Positions 24,194 through 32,480 of a DNA stretch of 64,000 nt are shown in pieces. Location of the stretch: NCBI RefSeq assembly GCF_044596045.1, contig NZ_CP138995.1, positions 2,294,001 through 2,358,000 on the forward strand. The letters are read 5' to 3'. Origin of the DNA: Flagellimonas sp947499585. Lineage in GTDB: Bacteria > Bacteroidota > Bacteroidia > Flavobacteriales > Flavobacteriaceae. Position 1 is the first letter of the stretch, and every line of letters begins with the position of its first letter. The translations under genes were made by a program, and so were the position numbers. The notes beneath the pieces are model-generated. The model did not search any database. It had not been told where the DNA came from and was given only the letters and a program-made list of their open reading frames with translations.

Positions 24194-25704
24194 GATTTTC
24201 GCACAAACCGCTGCTCTTGTGTGTCAAAAGCAAACTTATAAATATCATATTTGCCGCCACGGCCATCTTTTTCCAGTTTTTGGGCCACAATCATTTGTTC
24301 TCCATCACTACGAAGACTTATCATTCCGTAACGGGTAAGGTAGGAATTGATCTCTTTGTATTTCTTCACCATTTCTTCTTTTAAATCTTTTAGTTTTGCC
24401 TGATTAGCTGGAGTATCCACAAAATTTGCCAAAAAGTCATCATGCTCGGTCTTGACTTCTTCCCACTTTTGATATTTTTTCACCAACTCAGGAATGGTGG
24501 TTGAGGAGAAATCTTTGTTGGAACGAGCGAGTTCGGTACTAAAAATCAAAGGTTTTTTGCTATATCCTGTCTTTCCTATGGCTCCTAGAGTGTCCGGTCT
24601 GGGGTGACTGTAATTTTCGTTGTCACCGCTAGAAATTACTGTGCCCAGGGCATTTATATTTTCCAAAAACTCATAACTGAACAAATGACTACCGTGGTGG
24701 CAGGCCTTGGCAATATCTGCTTGTAAGGTGGCTTTGGCATTGGCGCCAAGTTTATGATTAATGTATTCTCCTGCTTCTTCGTTAATGTCCCCACCTAGCA
24801 TCACCCGTAAATGTTTATACTTCAACATCAGTAAAATAGAGTGTCCATTCTTTGTTTTTCCATTGTCCTTTAAAAATGGCAGCACTTGTTTTCCATCCTT
24901 CTGAGAAATAATTGGAGCGATCACATTTAATGAAAGTTCATTGTCACCACCATTACCTAACAAAAAACCGGTACTGTCATTTAGGGCCTCAAAATCTGGT
25001 TGAGGTTGTTGCGCCAGGGACAAGGCCATGGTCTCTGGATATTGTGACCCCGTACCAGAAGAGTTTTGTGGGTCGTTCAAGATTGACTTCATAGCGGCAT
25101 CCGTCAGTTCTAATGACAGTAAATATTTTTCACCATCTGAAAGCTCATCAACCTTGCCCAACTGAGTATTCCAACCTTTAGAATTATCAACAGGGCGATG
25201 TACAACGCCGCTATGATAGATTTTATCGAACTCAATAGCGGGTTCTTCAAAAATATCAGCAAAACCTAAATAATGATCATTATCTGGATGGCTGACTATG
25301 CCCTTAAACTTCATTGGTAAACTAGTATTTTTATCCAGATTGAAGCGCCAGTAGAGATACCGGTACATATTGTCGCCTTTGCCTGCATCAATTAAATAAT
25401 GTTTATCGTCTGGAGTGACCATATGGCAACCATCTCCTTGGCCAATATCTATAAAATTGACTTCAAGGATACGTTCTTTTTGAATGTTTTCAATAGAAAT
25501 CCAACCCCTTCTATTCCTGGAAAAAACTAATACACGGTCATTGACCACTTCCGTATCTAAAATAGTGATGTAATCTCCAAAGAGCAGATGTTGTACCCAT
25601 TTTGATGAAGTTTCGCTTTCAAGAATTTTGGCATCTGGAAATCCTGCATAGGTAAACTTTCTAGATCCGTTAGTATTAAAAAAGGTATCATCTAATTGTG
25701 GCAT
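24190..25704 (-). CDS. Stand-alone ComEC/Rec2-like metallo-beta-lactamase-fold hydrolase
   Basis: A 504-residue soluble protein with no signal peptide or membrane segment. Residues 15-75 look like a small beta domain of SH3 type (LFGDYITILDTEVVNDRVLV). The MBL domain at about 80-400 carries EVNFIDIGQGDGCHM, SHPDNDHYLGF, ACHHGSHLFS and SSGDNENYSHPRPD, as in the C-terminal nuclease-like domain of ComEC, but there is no DNA channel domain. Insertions of about 100 residues separate the first two motif groups. The C-terminus is a charged helical tail. Substrate unknown, possibly nucleic acid. A 22-bp near-palindrome lies upstream. Confidence 0.8.
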   Translation of the reverse strand: MPQLDDTFFNTNGSRKFTYAGFPDAKILESETSSKWVQHLLFGDYITILDTEVVNDRVLVFSRNRRGWISIENIQKERILEVNFIDIGQGDGCHMVTPDDKHYLIDAGKGDNMYRYLYWRFNLDKNTSLPMKFKGIVSHPDNDHYLGFADIFEEPAIEFDKIYHSGVVHRPVDNSKGWNTQLGKVDELSDGEKYLLSLELTDAAMKSILNDPQNSSGTGSQYPETMALSLAQQPQPDFEALNDSTGFLLGNGGDNELSLNVIAPIISQKDGKQVLPFLKDNGKTKNGHSILLMLKYKHLRVMLGGDINEEAGEYINHKLGANAKATLQADIAKACHHGSHLFSYEFLENINALGTVISSGDNENYSHPRPDTLGAIGKTGYSKKPLIFSTELARSNKDFSSTTIPELVKKYQKWEEVKTEHDDFLANFVDTPANQAKLKDLKEEMVKKYKEINSYLTRYGMISLRSDGEQMIVAQKLEKDGRGGKYDIYKFAFDTQEQRFVRKS

Positions 25705-25753
25705 GATTTTTTGATTTGATTTTACTGGTTAGGTATAGAAAAGGATGCTCTTC

Positions 25754-25775
25754 AATATAAGAAATTTCCTATATT
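25754..25775. promoter_or_regulatory. 22-bp near-perfect palindrome upstream of the MBL gene
   Basis: Arms AATATA (25754-25759) and TATATT (25770-25775) flank the self-complementary core GAAATTTC (25761-25768); only the A25760/C25769 pair fails. It is 50 nt upstream of the ATG at 25704. A dimeric regulator site is the simplest reading. Confidence 0.35.
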
Positions 25776-25895
25776 AAGACTTGAGTAGATGTAAAACAGG
25801 TATTAAATTATGTGTGGATGATTTGATTTAGAGGGTGAATCGTTTCTAAAATCTAAAAAAATATTTAGAAAGTATCATAAACCTGGCCATGAGCT

Positions 25896-26807
25896 TTACA
25901 CAGAAATGCTTACTCCATTTGCAGAAGTATTTTTCTGCCCATCAAAATAAAAATCAATACGGCCTAGATTAATACCGAAGGCTCCAACTTGGTTCACCAA
26001 TACGGAATCTCCATTTTTATTAATACGGACATCTGGTTTATCCAAAAAAGTGTGGGTGTGTCCACCGATTATCAAATTTGTATAATGAGTACTTTGGGCA
26101 AGTTTTGTGTCTGAAGGCCTTTCGGGTCGGTCATAATCATAGCCTAGATGGGACAGACAAACTATAAGGTCACAGTTTTCTTCTTCTTTGAGCTTGCGTT
26201 CCATGTCCAAAGCAATTTCGAAGGGGTTTAGATATTTGGTCTCTTTGTATAGCCTTTTGGTTACCAAACCGTCTAAGGCAATGCCAATACCATAAACACC
26301 AATTTTTATTCCATCCACTGCATAAATTTTGTAAGGCTTAACAAAACCTTCCATTACAGTGTTGGTAAAGTCGTAATTAGCGGATAATAATTCAAACTTG
26401 GCGTGCGGGACCTGTGCTAATAATCCATCAACGCCATTATCAAAATCATGATTGCCTATGGTTGCCGCATCATAATTAAGCTTACTCATCAATTTAAACT
26501 CCAACTCACCTCCGTAGAAATTAAAGTAGGGAGTACCTTGAAAAATATCTCCAGCATCAAAAAGTAAGGTATTCGGATTTTCATTTCTGATATTGTCCAC
26601 CAATGTGGCCCTTCTGGCCACTCCTCCTAAATTGGCATATGAAGAATGCGAGCTGGGAAAGGGATCAATGTGACTATGCACATCATTAGTGTGTAAAATG
26701 GTAATGTGTCTGCTATTAAGGCTGGAACACGAATTTAAACCAAGACCCCCAAGGCTTATTAAAGCTGAAGTCGCTGCCGTATTTGTTAAAAAATCTCTTC
26801 GTTTCAT
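25896..26807 (-). CDS. 5'-nucleotidase, metallophosphatase half (exported lipoprotein)
   Basis: The calcineurin-like dimetal domain of a UshA-type 5'-nucleotidase on its own (303 residues). The N-terminus has a Tat-like motif (KRRDFL) and a possible lipobox ending in Cys (LGLNSC). Metal-binding motifs are complete: ILHTNDVHSHIDP, LLFDAGDIFQGT, IGNHDFDNG, LSHLGYD and IIGGHTHTF. The nucleotide-binding C-terminal domain is encoded by the gene immediately upstream (stop directly abuts this ATG), reversing the usual N-to-C order. Likely acts on extracytoplasmic nucleotides. Confidence 0.92.
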   Translation of the reverse strand: MKRRDFLTNTAATSALISLGGLGLNSCSSLNSRHITILHTNDVHSHIDPFPSSHSSYANLGGVARRATLVDNIRNENPNTLLFDAGDIFQGTPYFNFYGGELEFKLMSKLNYDAATIGNHDFDNGVDGLLAQVPHAKFELLSANYDFTNTVMEGFVKPYKIYAVDGIKIGVYGIGIALDGLVTKRLYKETKYLNPFEIALDMERKLKEEENCDLIVCLSHLGYDYDRPERPSDTKLAQSTHYTNLIIGGHTHTFLDKPDVRINKNGDSVLVNQVGAFGINLGRIDFYFDGQKNTSANGVSISV

Positions 26808-27575
26808 TTAATCAAGTTGAATAAATCTATCATCCACTTCAGCCTTTACACTGTCTACTTTTTTAAAATGGTCTATAATGGCATTACGTAAAAGATAACC
26901 TGTGTCTGTGGTAGAAATTATATCATTAAAAAAGCCTATACTAGGCCCACCCTGTACTAGATAATCAGATGTAGCAACATAATAGTTTCTTGTTTCATCA
27001 AAAGGACTGCCCTGTATGGTTACAGATTCCAAAGCACCTTTTTTGTCCAAAACAATCTGCAAGCCTGAAATGGGGTGTGCACGGTCTGCTGTCGACAAAA
27101 AGGTAATAAGTTCCCTTACAGCGGTACCGCTAAGCTCAACTACAGAAATGTAGTTTTCAAACGGCATAACTTCATATGCATTTCTTGCGGTTACATTCCC
27201 TTTGGAGATAATGGAACGTATTCCTCCTCTGTTAAGAACTACAAAATCCAGTTCTTTATGCATTTTGGATTTAAAAATTGGGTGGGTTTCTTGAAAAACA
27301 ATATCTGCCATTAAGTTCCCCATAGAAGTATTGCGATTGCCATCATCCAACAAAAGGGAATTGGGCACATAGGCCAAGGTGCTATCCAAAACTTCATCTA
27401 TCCTATTTTTAAAAGGAGCGACAAAATTTTCTATAGAATCGACCGCTTTGAAAGAAGTATCGATTTTTATTTGTTTTCCAGCAACCTTTGAGAGCCCCCC
27501 TTTTTCTTGGTTACAAGACAGTAAAAAACAAAAAGTTATAAATACAACAATTTGTTTTAATTTTAAATAATTCAC
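26808..27575 (-). CDS. 5'-nucleotidase, C-terminal substrate-binding half (lipoprotein)
   Basis: A 255-residue lipoprotein (lipobox FLLSC at about residue 21) carrying only the 5_nucleotid_C domain: NTSMGNLMADIVFQ, VLNRGGIRS, AYEVMPFENYISVVELSG and GLQIVLDKKG. Translation starts with GTG at 27575. With the metallophosphatase encoded immediately downstream it should form a two-subunit enzyme. The upstream region is shared with the divergent operon that begins at 27638. Confidence 0.9.
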   Translation of the reverse strand: MNYLKLKQIVVFITFCFLLSCNQEKGGLSKVAGKQIKIDTSFKAVDSIENFVAPFKNRIDEVLDSTLAYVPNSLLLDDGNRNTSMGNLMADIVFQETHPIFKSKMHKELDFVVLNRGGIRSIISKGNVTARNAYEVMPFENYISVVELSGTAVRELITFLSTADRAHPISGLQIVLDKKGALESVTIQGSPFDETRNYYVATSDYLVQGGPSIGFFNDIISTTDTGYLLRNAIIDHFKKVDSVKAEVDDRFIQLD

Positions 27576-27584
27576 GTAGTTATC

Positions 27585-27619
27585 TTTGTTAAGTAATCTT
27601 GGTAGAATAATTACCTTTG
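27585..27619 (+). promoter_or_regulatory. Promoter of the DUF6913-dapA operon
   Basis: TACCTTTG at 27612-27619 matches TAnnTTTG, with TTTG at 27585-27588 23 nt upstream as a possible -33 element; that TTTG is itself part of another TATCTTTG (27581-27588). The ATG is 18 nt downstream. Confidence 0.5.
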
Positions 27620-27637
27620 TAAAAATGCATAAAAAAT

Positions 27638-28171
27638 ATGTTTTTAAAAGGGCTCCAAGATAAATTTAAAGTTAAATCGGGTCTTAAATTTTTACAGGAG
27701 GAAATGGAAAAACCTCCTATGACCGTAGATAGGGAGAAAGGAATTACCAGCATTGGTTGTATAGTTGATGTTGATAATTTTCAGAACGCAGAGATATTTT
27801 ATGATCTTATTGATGAGTTTTCTCTTAGGCCCAATGCCATAAAAATCATTGGATATAAAAGGGAATACGATAAAAATTCACCTTATGCTATCCAGATTTT
27901 TTCTGATAAGGATTTAGGTTGGAAAGGGATAATTGAAAACGGGTATGTGTTGGAATTTTTAGGCAGGGAATACGATTTGTTGATCAATTATTACGAAGAA
28001 GACAATTTGATGATGAAATTGTTATCTGTTAAAACCCCTGCAAGACTCAAAGTAGGTTTTGGAGCATTAGATCCAAAAATCAACGATTTAATTTTAAATA
28101 CTCCTTTTAAAGACTTTAAAGTTTTTAAGGGTGAATTAAAAAAGTATTTGAAAGTATTAAAAGAATTGTAA
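27638..28171 (+). CDS. Conserved protein upstream of dapA (DUF6913-like), unknown function
   Basis: A 177-residue soluble protein. Visible features are a lysine-rich N-terminus (MFLKGLQDKFKVKSGLKF) and an alpha/beta core with IGCIVDVDNFQNAEIFYDLI and LLINYYEEDNLMMKLLSVK. From memory it corresponds to a Flavobacteriaceae family labelled DUF6913 that sits beside dapA; no activity is known. Its stop overlaps the dapA ATG by 1 nt (TAATG), so the pair is translationally coupled. Confidence 0.8.
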   Translation: MFLKGLQDKFKVKSGLKFLQEEMEKPPMTVDREKGITSIGCIVDVDNFQNAEIFYDLIDEFSLRPNAIKIIGYKREYDKNSPYAIQIFSDKDLGWKGIIENGYVLEFLGREYDLLINYYEEDNLMMKLLSVKTPARLKVGFGALDPKINDLILNTPFKDFKVFKGELKKYLKVLKEL

Positions 28172-29061
28172 TGGAACAGTTAATGGGTACGGGTGTTGCT
28201 TTGGTAACCCCATTTAATAAAGATTTTTCTATTGACGTAAGTGCGCTTGAACAAATTGTTGAGCATTGCATTAATGGAGGTATTGATTATTTGGTCGCCT
28301 TGGGCACAACAGGTGAATCAGTTACCCTTTCCAAGACAGATAAACAATTGGTAATAGACACTATTATTAAAACAAATGCAGGTAGATTGCCATTGGTTTT
28401 AGGTGTAGGGGGGAATAATACGGCCGCTGTCATTGAAGATCTTACTACTCTAGATTTATCCGAGTTTGAAGCGATATTATCAGTTTCACCATATTACAAT
28501 AAACCAACCCAAGAAGGAATTTACCAGCATTTTAGAGCTATTGCCGAAAAATCTCCAAAGCCAATCATCTTATATAACGTTCCCTCTAGAACTGGCAGTA
28601 ATATGCTGCCTGAGACTACATTGCGTTTGGCCAATGATATTCCCAATATTGTTGCTATCAAAGAAGCATCGGGTGATATGAATCAAATTGACCATATCAT
28701 TAAGGGAAAACCTGAAGATTTTTTAGTGATTTCTGGTGATGATTTTAATGCACTTCCTATAGTTTTGGCAGGAGGAGCCGGGGTGATATCAGTTTTGGGG
28801 CAGGGGTTGCCCAATATGTTTTCTGAAATGATAAGACTTGGAAGACAAGGCAATTCGGATGATGCATACGAAATTCACCATGCTTTATTACCCATTATGG
28901 AGATGATTTTTGAAGAAGGTAACCCAGCCGGCATCAAAAGTATTTTTGAGTCTCTTGGACTTTGTAAAGCATCTGTAAGACTGCCTTTGGTGGAAGCCAC
29001 GATACATTTGAAAAGCAGAATATCCAGCTTTTTGAAATCATTGGACAAAGTTCACGCTTAA
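28171..29061 (+). CDS. dapA: 4-hydroxy-tetrahydrodipicolinate synthase
   Basis: Condenses pyruvate with aspartate semialdehyde, the first committed step to diaminopimelate and lysine. The 296-residue TIM barrel has the GTTGESVTL pyruvate-binding loop, Tyr in LYNVPSRTG and the Schiff-base Lys in VAIKEASGD. Length is typical. It is coupled to the preceding DUF6913-like gene. dapF lies in a separate cluster at 10.4 kb. Confidence 0.98.
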   Translation: MEQLMGTGVALVTPFNKDFSIDVSALEQIVEHCINGGIDYLVALGTTGESVTLSKTDKQLVIDTIIKTNAGRLPLVLGVGGNNTAAVIEDLTTLDLSEFEAILSVSPYYNKPTQEGIYQHFRAIAEKSPKPIILYNVPSRTGSNMLPETTLRLANDIPNIVAIKEASGDMNQIDHIIKGKPEDFLVISGDDFNALPIVLAGGAGVISVLGQGLPNMFSEMIRLGRQGNSDDAYEIHHALLPIMEMIFEEGNPAGIKSIFESLGLCKASVRLPLVEATIHLKSRISSFLKSLDKVHA

Positions 29062-29155
29062 AGTTCGTTAAATGTTCGCTAAAACCTTAGCGAATGGAGA
29101 ATGCTGCAGTTATTTTTGGAATTTAAATCTATTTTTTAAATCCGTTGATTATCAC

Positions 29156-29163
29156 TAATTTTG
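29156..29163 (+). promoter_or_regulatory. -7 promoter box immediately upstream of bamD
   Basis: TAATTTTG matches TAnnTTTG and ends 4 nt before the ATG at 29168, so the message would start at or just before that codon (leaderless), or translation begins at the in-frame ATG at 29180. Confidence 0.45.
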
Positions 29164-29167
29164 CAAA

Positions 29168-29995
29168 ATGTTTTTGAAAATGAAGTCGATTCTCCCTATT
29201 CTCTTTGTTGCCGTTTTTCTTTCTTCATGTAGCGAGTACCAAAAGGTGCTTAAAAATGAAGATGTTAAAGCCAAATATGACTTGGCTCAAAAATACTATG
29301 ATGCTGAAGACTACAAAAGGTCAAAAAGGTTGTACGAGCAAATAGCACCAAAATATGTAGGCAAACCGCAAGGGGAAAGAGTGATGTTCTTTTTTGCGAA
29401 CACGTATTTTAAAACCGAGGACTATTATCTTTCAGGTTATCAGTTTGAGCGTTTTATTAAGTCCTACCCAAAGAGTGATAAGATTCAAGAAGCTTCCTTT
29501 TTAGGGGCACAGAGTTATTATGAACTCTCGCCAGAATATTCCTTAGATCAAACAGATACGGACAAGGCGTTGGCAAAATTGCAGACCTTTATCAATACGT
29601 ATCCAGAATCGGAATATTTTGAAGAAGCCAATGCAATGGCTAAAGAATTGACAACAAAAAAGGAAAAGAAGCAAATAGAAGTAGCTAAACAGTTTAATAA
29701 ATTAGGACAGTTTAATTACCCGATCCTAGTTTCGGCAATGACAGCTCTAGATAATTTTATTTCTGACAATCCCGGTTCTGTCTATAGAGAGGAAGCCTTG
29801 TACTATCGTATTGAGGCAGCAACCAGTTTAGCCATTAACAGTACGCAGAATAGAAAGAAAGAACGTTTGGAAGACGCTCAGAATGCATACAATACTTTAA
29901 TGCGCTACTTTCCAGAATCACAATTTAAAAAGAAAGCGGACAATCTATCCATCAAAATTCAAAAGGAATTAAGCGAATATTCCAGTTCCAAATAA
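29168..29995 (+). CDS. bamD: Outer membrane assembly lipoprotein BamD
   Basis: Essential lipoprotein of the BAM complex that inserts beta-barrel proteins into the outer membrane. Signal peptide and lipobox (VFLSSC, then SEYQKVLKN) precede TPR-type helices: AQKYYDAEDYKRSKRLYEQI, FANTYFKTEDYYLSGYQFER and later repeats. The 275 residues fit the family. ATG 29168 is kept, but ATG 29180 (MKSILPILF) is an equally good signal-peptide start given the promoter position. It heads the bamD-rpoZ-coaBC-DUF4835-recN cluster conserved in Bacteroidota. Confidence 0.93.
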   Translation: MFLKMKSILPILFVAVFLSSCSEYQKVLKNEDVKAKYDLAQKYYDAEDYKRSKRLYEQIAPKYVGKPQGERVMFFFANTYFKTEDYYLSGYQFERFIKSYPKSDKIQEASFLGAQSYYELSPEYSLDQTDTDKALAKLQTFINTYPESEYFEEANAMAKELTTKKEKKQIEVAKQFNKLGQFNYPILVSAMTALDNFISDNPGSVYREEALYYRIEAATSLAINSTQNRKKERLEDAQNAYNTLMRYFPESQFKKKADNLSIKIQKELSEYSSSK

Positions 29996-30015
29996 ATAGT
30001 TTAAATAAGCAGTAT

Positions 30016-30342
30016 ATGCAAGATTTGAAAAATACAAAAGCTCCTGTTTCTACAGTTACTCACGATAGAAACGAATTTGACGTTAAGACTGAAAACATTT
30101 ATGAAGCAATTTCAATTGCTTCAAAACGAGCAATTCAGATCAATTCAGAGATAAAGAAAGAATTGTTGGAAAAGTTGGAAGAGTTTGCAACCTACAGTGA
30201 CAGTTTAGAAGAAGTCTTTGAAAACAAGGAGCAGATAGAGGTTTCTAAATTCTATGAAAAATTGCCAAAGCCTCATGCATTGGCAGTTATGGAATGGTTA
30301 GAAGACAAGATTTATTACAGAAACACAGAAAAAGACGCTTAA
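30016..30342 (+). CDS. rpoZ: DNA-directed RNA polymerase omega subunit (Bacteroidota type)
   Basis: Small accessory subunit that assists RNA polymerase assembly. The 108 residues are divergent from E. coli omega but contain ENIYEAISIASKRAIQINSE, corresponding to the conserved N-terminal omega helix, and the Bacteroidota-specific tail (SKFYEKLPKPHALAVMEWLE). Position between bamD and coaBC is a strong syntenic marker; rpoZ also precedes coaBC in Firmicutes. Spacing to coaBC is 3 nt. Confidence 0.88.
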   Translation: MQDLKNTKAPVSTVTHDRNEFDVKTENIYEAISIASKRAIQINSEIKKELLEKLEEFATYSDSLEEVFENKEQIEVSKFYEKLPKPHALAVMEWLEDKIYYRNTEKDA

Positions 30343-30345
30343 GAA

Positions 30346-31551
30346 GTGCTTAGCGGTAAACACATCCTTTTGGGCATTACCGGGGGAATTGCCGCATATA
30401 AGACCACATTTCTTATTAGGCTACTGATAAAAGCTGGTGCTAAGGTCAAAGTTATTATGACTGAAAGTGCCAGCTCTTTTGTTTCCCCTCTTACCCTGTC
30501 TACCTTGTCCAAAAGCCCCGTGCTTACAGATTTTGTTAATCAAGAGGATGGTAGTATATCCTGGAATAATCATGTAGAGCTTGGACTTTGGGCAGATATT
30601 ATGATTATTGCACCTGCAACGGCAAATACACTGTCTAAAATGGCTAATGGCACTTGTGATAATCTACTATTGGCAACGTATTTATCAGCAAAATGTCCTG
30701 TCTATTTTGCCCCTGCTATGGATTTGGATATGTACAAACATCCATCTACAGCTGAGTCTTTTAAAAAATTAAAATCCTTCGGAAATATTATAATACCAGC
30801 TGAATCTGGAGAGTTGGCCAGTGGTCTACATGGAGAAGGGCGCATGGCCGAACCTGAAGCTATTGTGGAGTTTATCCAAATGGATTTGGCAAAAGGACTT
30901 CCTTTAAGTGGAAAAAAAGTTTTGATTACCGCCGGGCCAACGCATGAAGCCATTGACCCAGTTCGGTTTTTAGGAAATCGTTCCTCAGGCACCATGGGTT
31001 TTGAACTTGCAAAAAGAGCTGCCAATTTGGGAGCTGAAGTAATTTTAGTTTCAGGCCCTACAAACCTGGATGTTAGCCATAGTCGAATCAATTTGATAAG
31101 GATTACCTCTGCACAAGAAATGTATGATGCATGTCATTTACATTACAATAAAACCGATGTTGCAATATGCGCGGCGGCAGTTGCCGATTATCGCCCAAAG
31201 CACGTTGCAGAGGAAAAAATGAAAAAGAAAGAAGGCGATTTACAAATTGAACTGGAAAGAAACCCGGACATTCTTCTTTCATTAGGCGAAAAAAAGATGA
31301 ATCAATTTTTGGTGGGCTTTGCTCTGGAAACTGAAAATGAGCTTGAAAATGCCAAAGGAAAACTACAGCGCAAGAATTTAGATGCCATCGTTTTGAACTC
31401 TCTAAAAGATGACGGAGCCGGTTTTGGTGGCAATACCAATAAAATTACTTTCATTGATAAGAATTTGGATATAAAAACGTTTGATTTGAAGACGAAGTCA
31501 GATGTAGCTTCAGATATTTGGGAAGAAATTACCTCCAGAATTCATGCGTAG
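30346..31551 (+). CDS. coaBC: Bifunctional phosphopantothenoylcysteine decarboxylase/synthase CoaBC
   Basis: Couples 4'-phosphopantothenate to cysteine and decarboxylates the product to phosphopantetheine in CoA synthesis. The N-terminal flavoprotein domain (1-180) has GITGGIAAYKT, the catalytic-His context NNHVELG and PAMDLDMY; the synthase domain has ITAGPTHEAIDPVRFLGNRSSG and AAAVADYRP. 401 residues is typical. The start is GTG at 30346. It overlaps DUF4835 by 8 nt. The later CoA enzyme coaE is at 37.1 kb. Confidence 0.97.
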   Translation: MLSGKHILLGITGGIAAYKTTFLIRLLIKAGAKVKVIMTESASSFVSPLTLSTLSKSPVLTDFVNQEDGSISWNNHVELGLWADIMIIAPATANTLSKMANGTCDNLLLATYLSAKCPVYFAPAMDLDMYKHPSTAESFKKLKSFGNIIIPAESGELASGLHGEGRMAEPEAIVEFIQMDLAKGLPLSGKKVLITAGPTHEAIDPVRFLGNRSSGTMGFELAKRAANLGAEVILVSGPTNLDVSHSRINLIRITSAQEMYDACHLHYNKTDVAICAAAVADYRPKHVAEEKMKKKEGDLQIELERNPDILLSLGEKKMNQFLVGFALETENELENAKGKLQRKNLDAIVLNSLKDDGAGFGGNTNKITFIDKNLDIKTFDLKTKSDVASDIWEEITSRIHA

Positions 31552-32434
31552 AATTTTATTGATCACTTTTTTGCTATCATTATCGCAAGTAACTTTTGCG
31601 CAAGAATTAAATTGCACTGTTACGGTCAACTCTGATCAGGTAAGCCAAACAAATCAGCAGATTTTTAGAACCTTGGAACGTTCACTAAGTGATTTTGTGA
31701 ACAAAAGTAAATGGACGAACAGGGTTTATAAGGAAAATGAACGGATCAGCGCTAGAATGTTTATCACCGTAACACAGTATGAATCGGACAGGTTTGAAGC
31801 CAATATTCAGATTCAATCTTCAAGAACTGTTTTTAACACTTCATATGAAAGCCCAGTTTTTAATTATAAGGACGATGCTTTCAATTTTCAATATCAGGAA
31901 TTTCAACCTTTGGTATTAAACGAAAACGTATTTGAGTCCAATTTAATAGGGGTGATATCCTATTACGTATACATTATTTTGGGATTAGATGCCGATACTT
32001 TTTCATTGGAAGGCGGTGACGATTTGTTTAGAAAAGCGCAGAATATTGTAACACAGGCACAAGGTTCAAACTTTTCTGGATGGAACCAAGAAACGGGACA
32101 GCGTACACGTTTTGAGTTGATTGATAATTTACTCAGTAATTCCTTTAGAGAATATCGCATAGCTATGTACAATTACCATAGAAAAGGGTTGGATATTCTT
32201 GGAGACAATAATAGTACCGGAAAACAGGTGATTGCAGGTAGCATGCGTTTGTTCGAAACCTTGATCAAGCGTAGACCAAATGCATTTTTGATTCAAACAT
32301 TTTTTGATGCCAAGTCTGAGGAGATTAGAAATATCTTTTCGGATGGCCCCAAAGTGGATATCATTAAACTCAAGGAAACCCTTAACCGAGTGGCGCCATT
32401 TTACTCCAGTACCTGGAACGAGATAAAATACTAG
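31544..32434 (+). CDS. DUF4835 family exported protein (PorD-like, type IX secretion associated)
   Basis: A 296-residue exported protein with a cleavable signal peptide (1-19, ending TFAQ) and no membrane segment. The start ELNCTVTVNSDQVSQTN, the middle GVISYYVYIILGLDADTFS and the C-terminal NPV-less VAPFYSSTWNEIKY fit the DUF4835 family, whose P. gingivalis member I recall as PorD, linked to the type IX secretion system. It overlaps coaBC by 8 nt. The role in secretion is taken from the family, not seen here. Confidence 0.85.
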   Translation: MRRILLITFLLSLSQVTFAQELNCTVTVNSDQVSQTNQQIFRTLERSLSDFVNKSKWTNRVYKENERISARMFITVTQYESDRFEANIQIQSSRTVFNTSYESPVFNYKDDAFNFQYQEFQPLVLNENVFESNLIGVISYYVYIILGLDADTFSLEGGDDLFRKAQNIVTQAQGSNFSGWNQETGQRTRFELIDNLLSNSFREYRIAMYNYHRKGLDILGDNNSTGKQVIAGSMRLFETLIKRRPNAFLIQTFFDAKSEEIRNIFSDGPKVDIIKLKETLNRVAPFYSSTWNEIKY

Positions 32435-32480
32435 CCCATTTCTCCAAAGAGATTTATCTTTACAACGTAAATCTTCAGCA

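Noticed and set aside
25843..25871. AT-only hairpin (TTTCTAAA/TTTAGAAA) downstream of the 5'-nucleotidase genes
   Set aside because: Stem has little GC and no clean U-run; too weak to call a terminator in an AT-rich genome.
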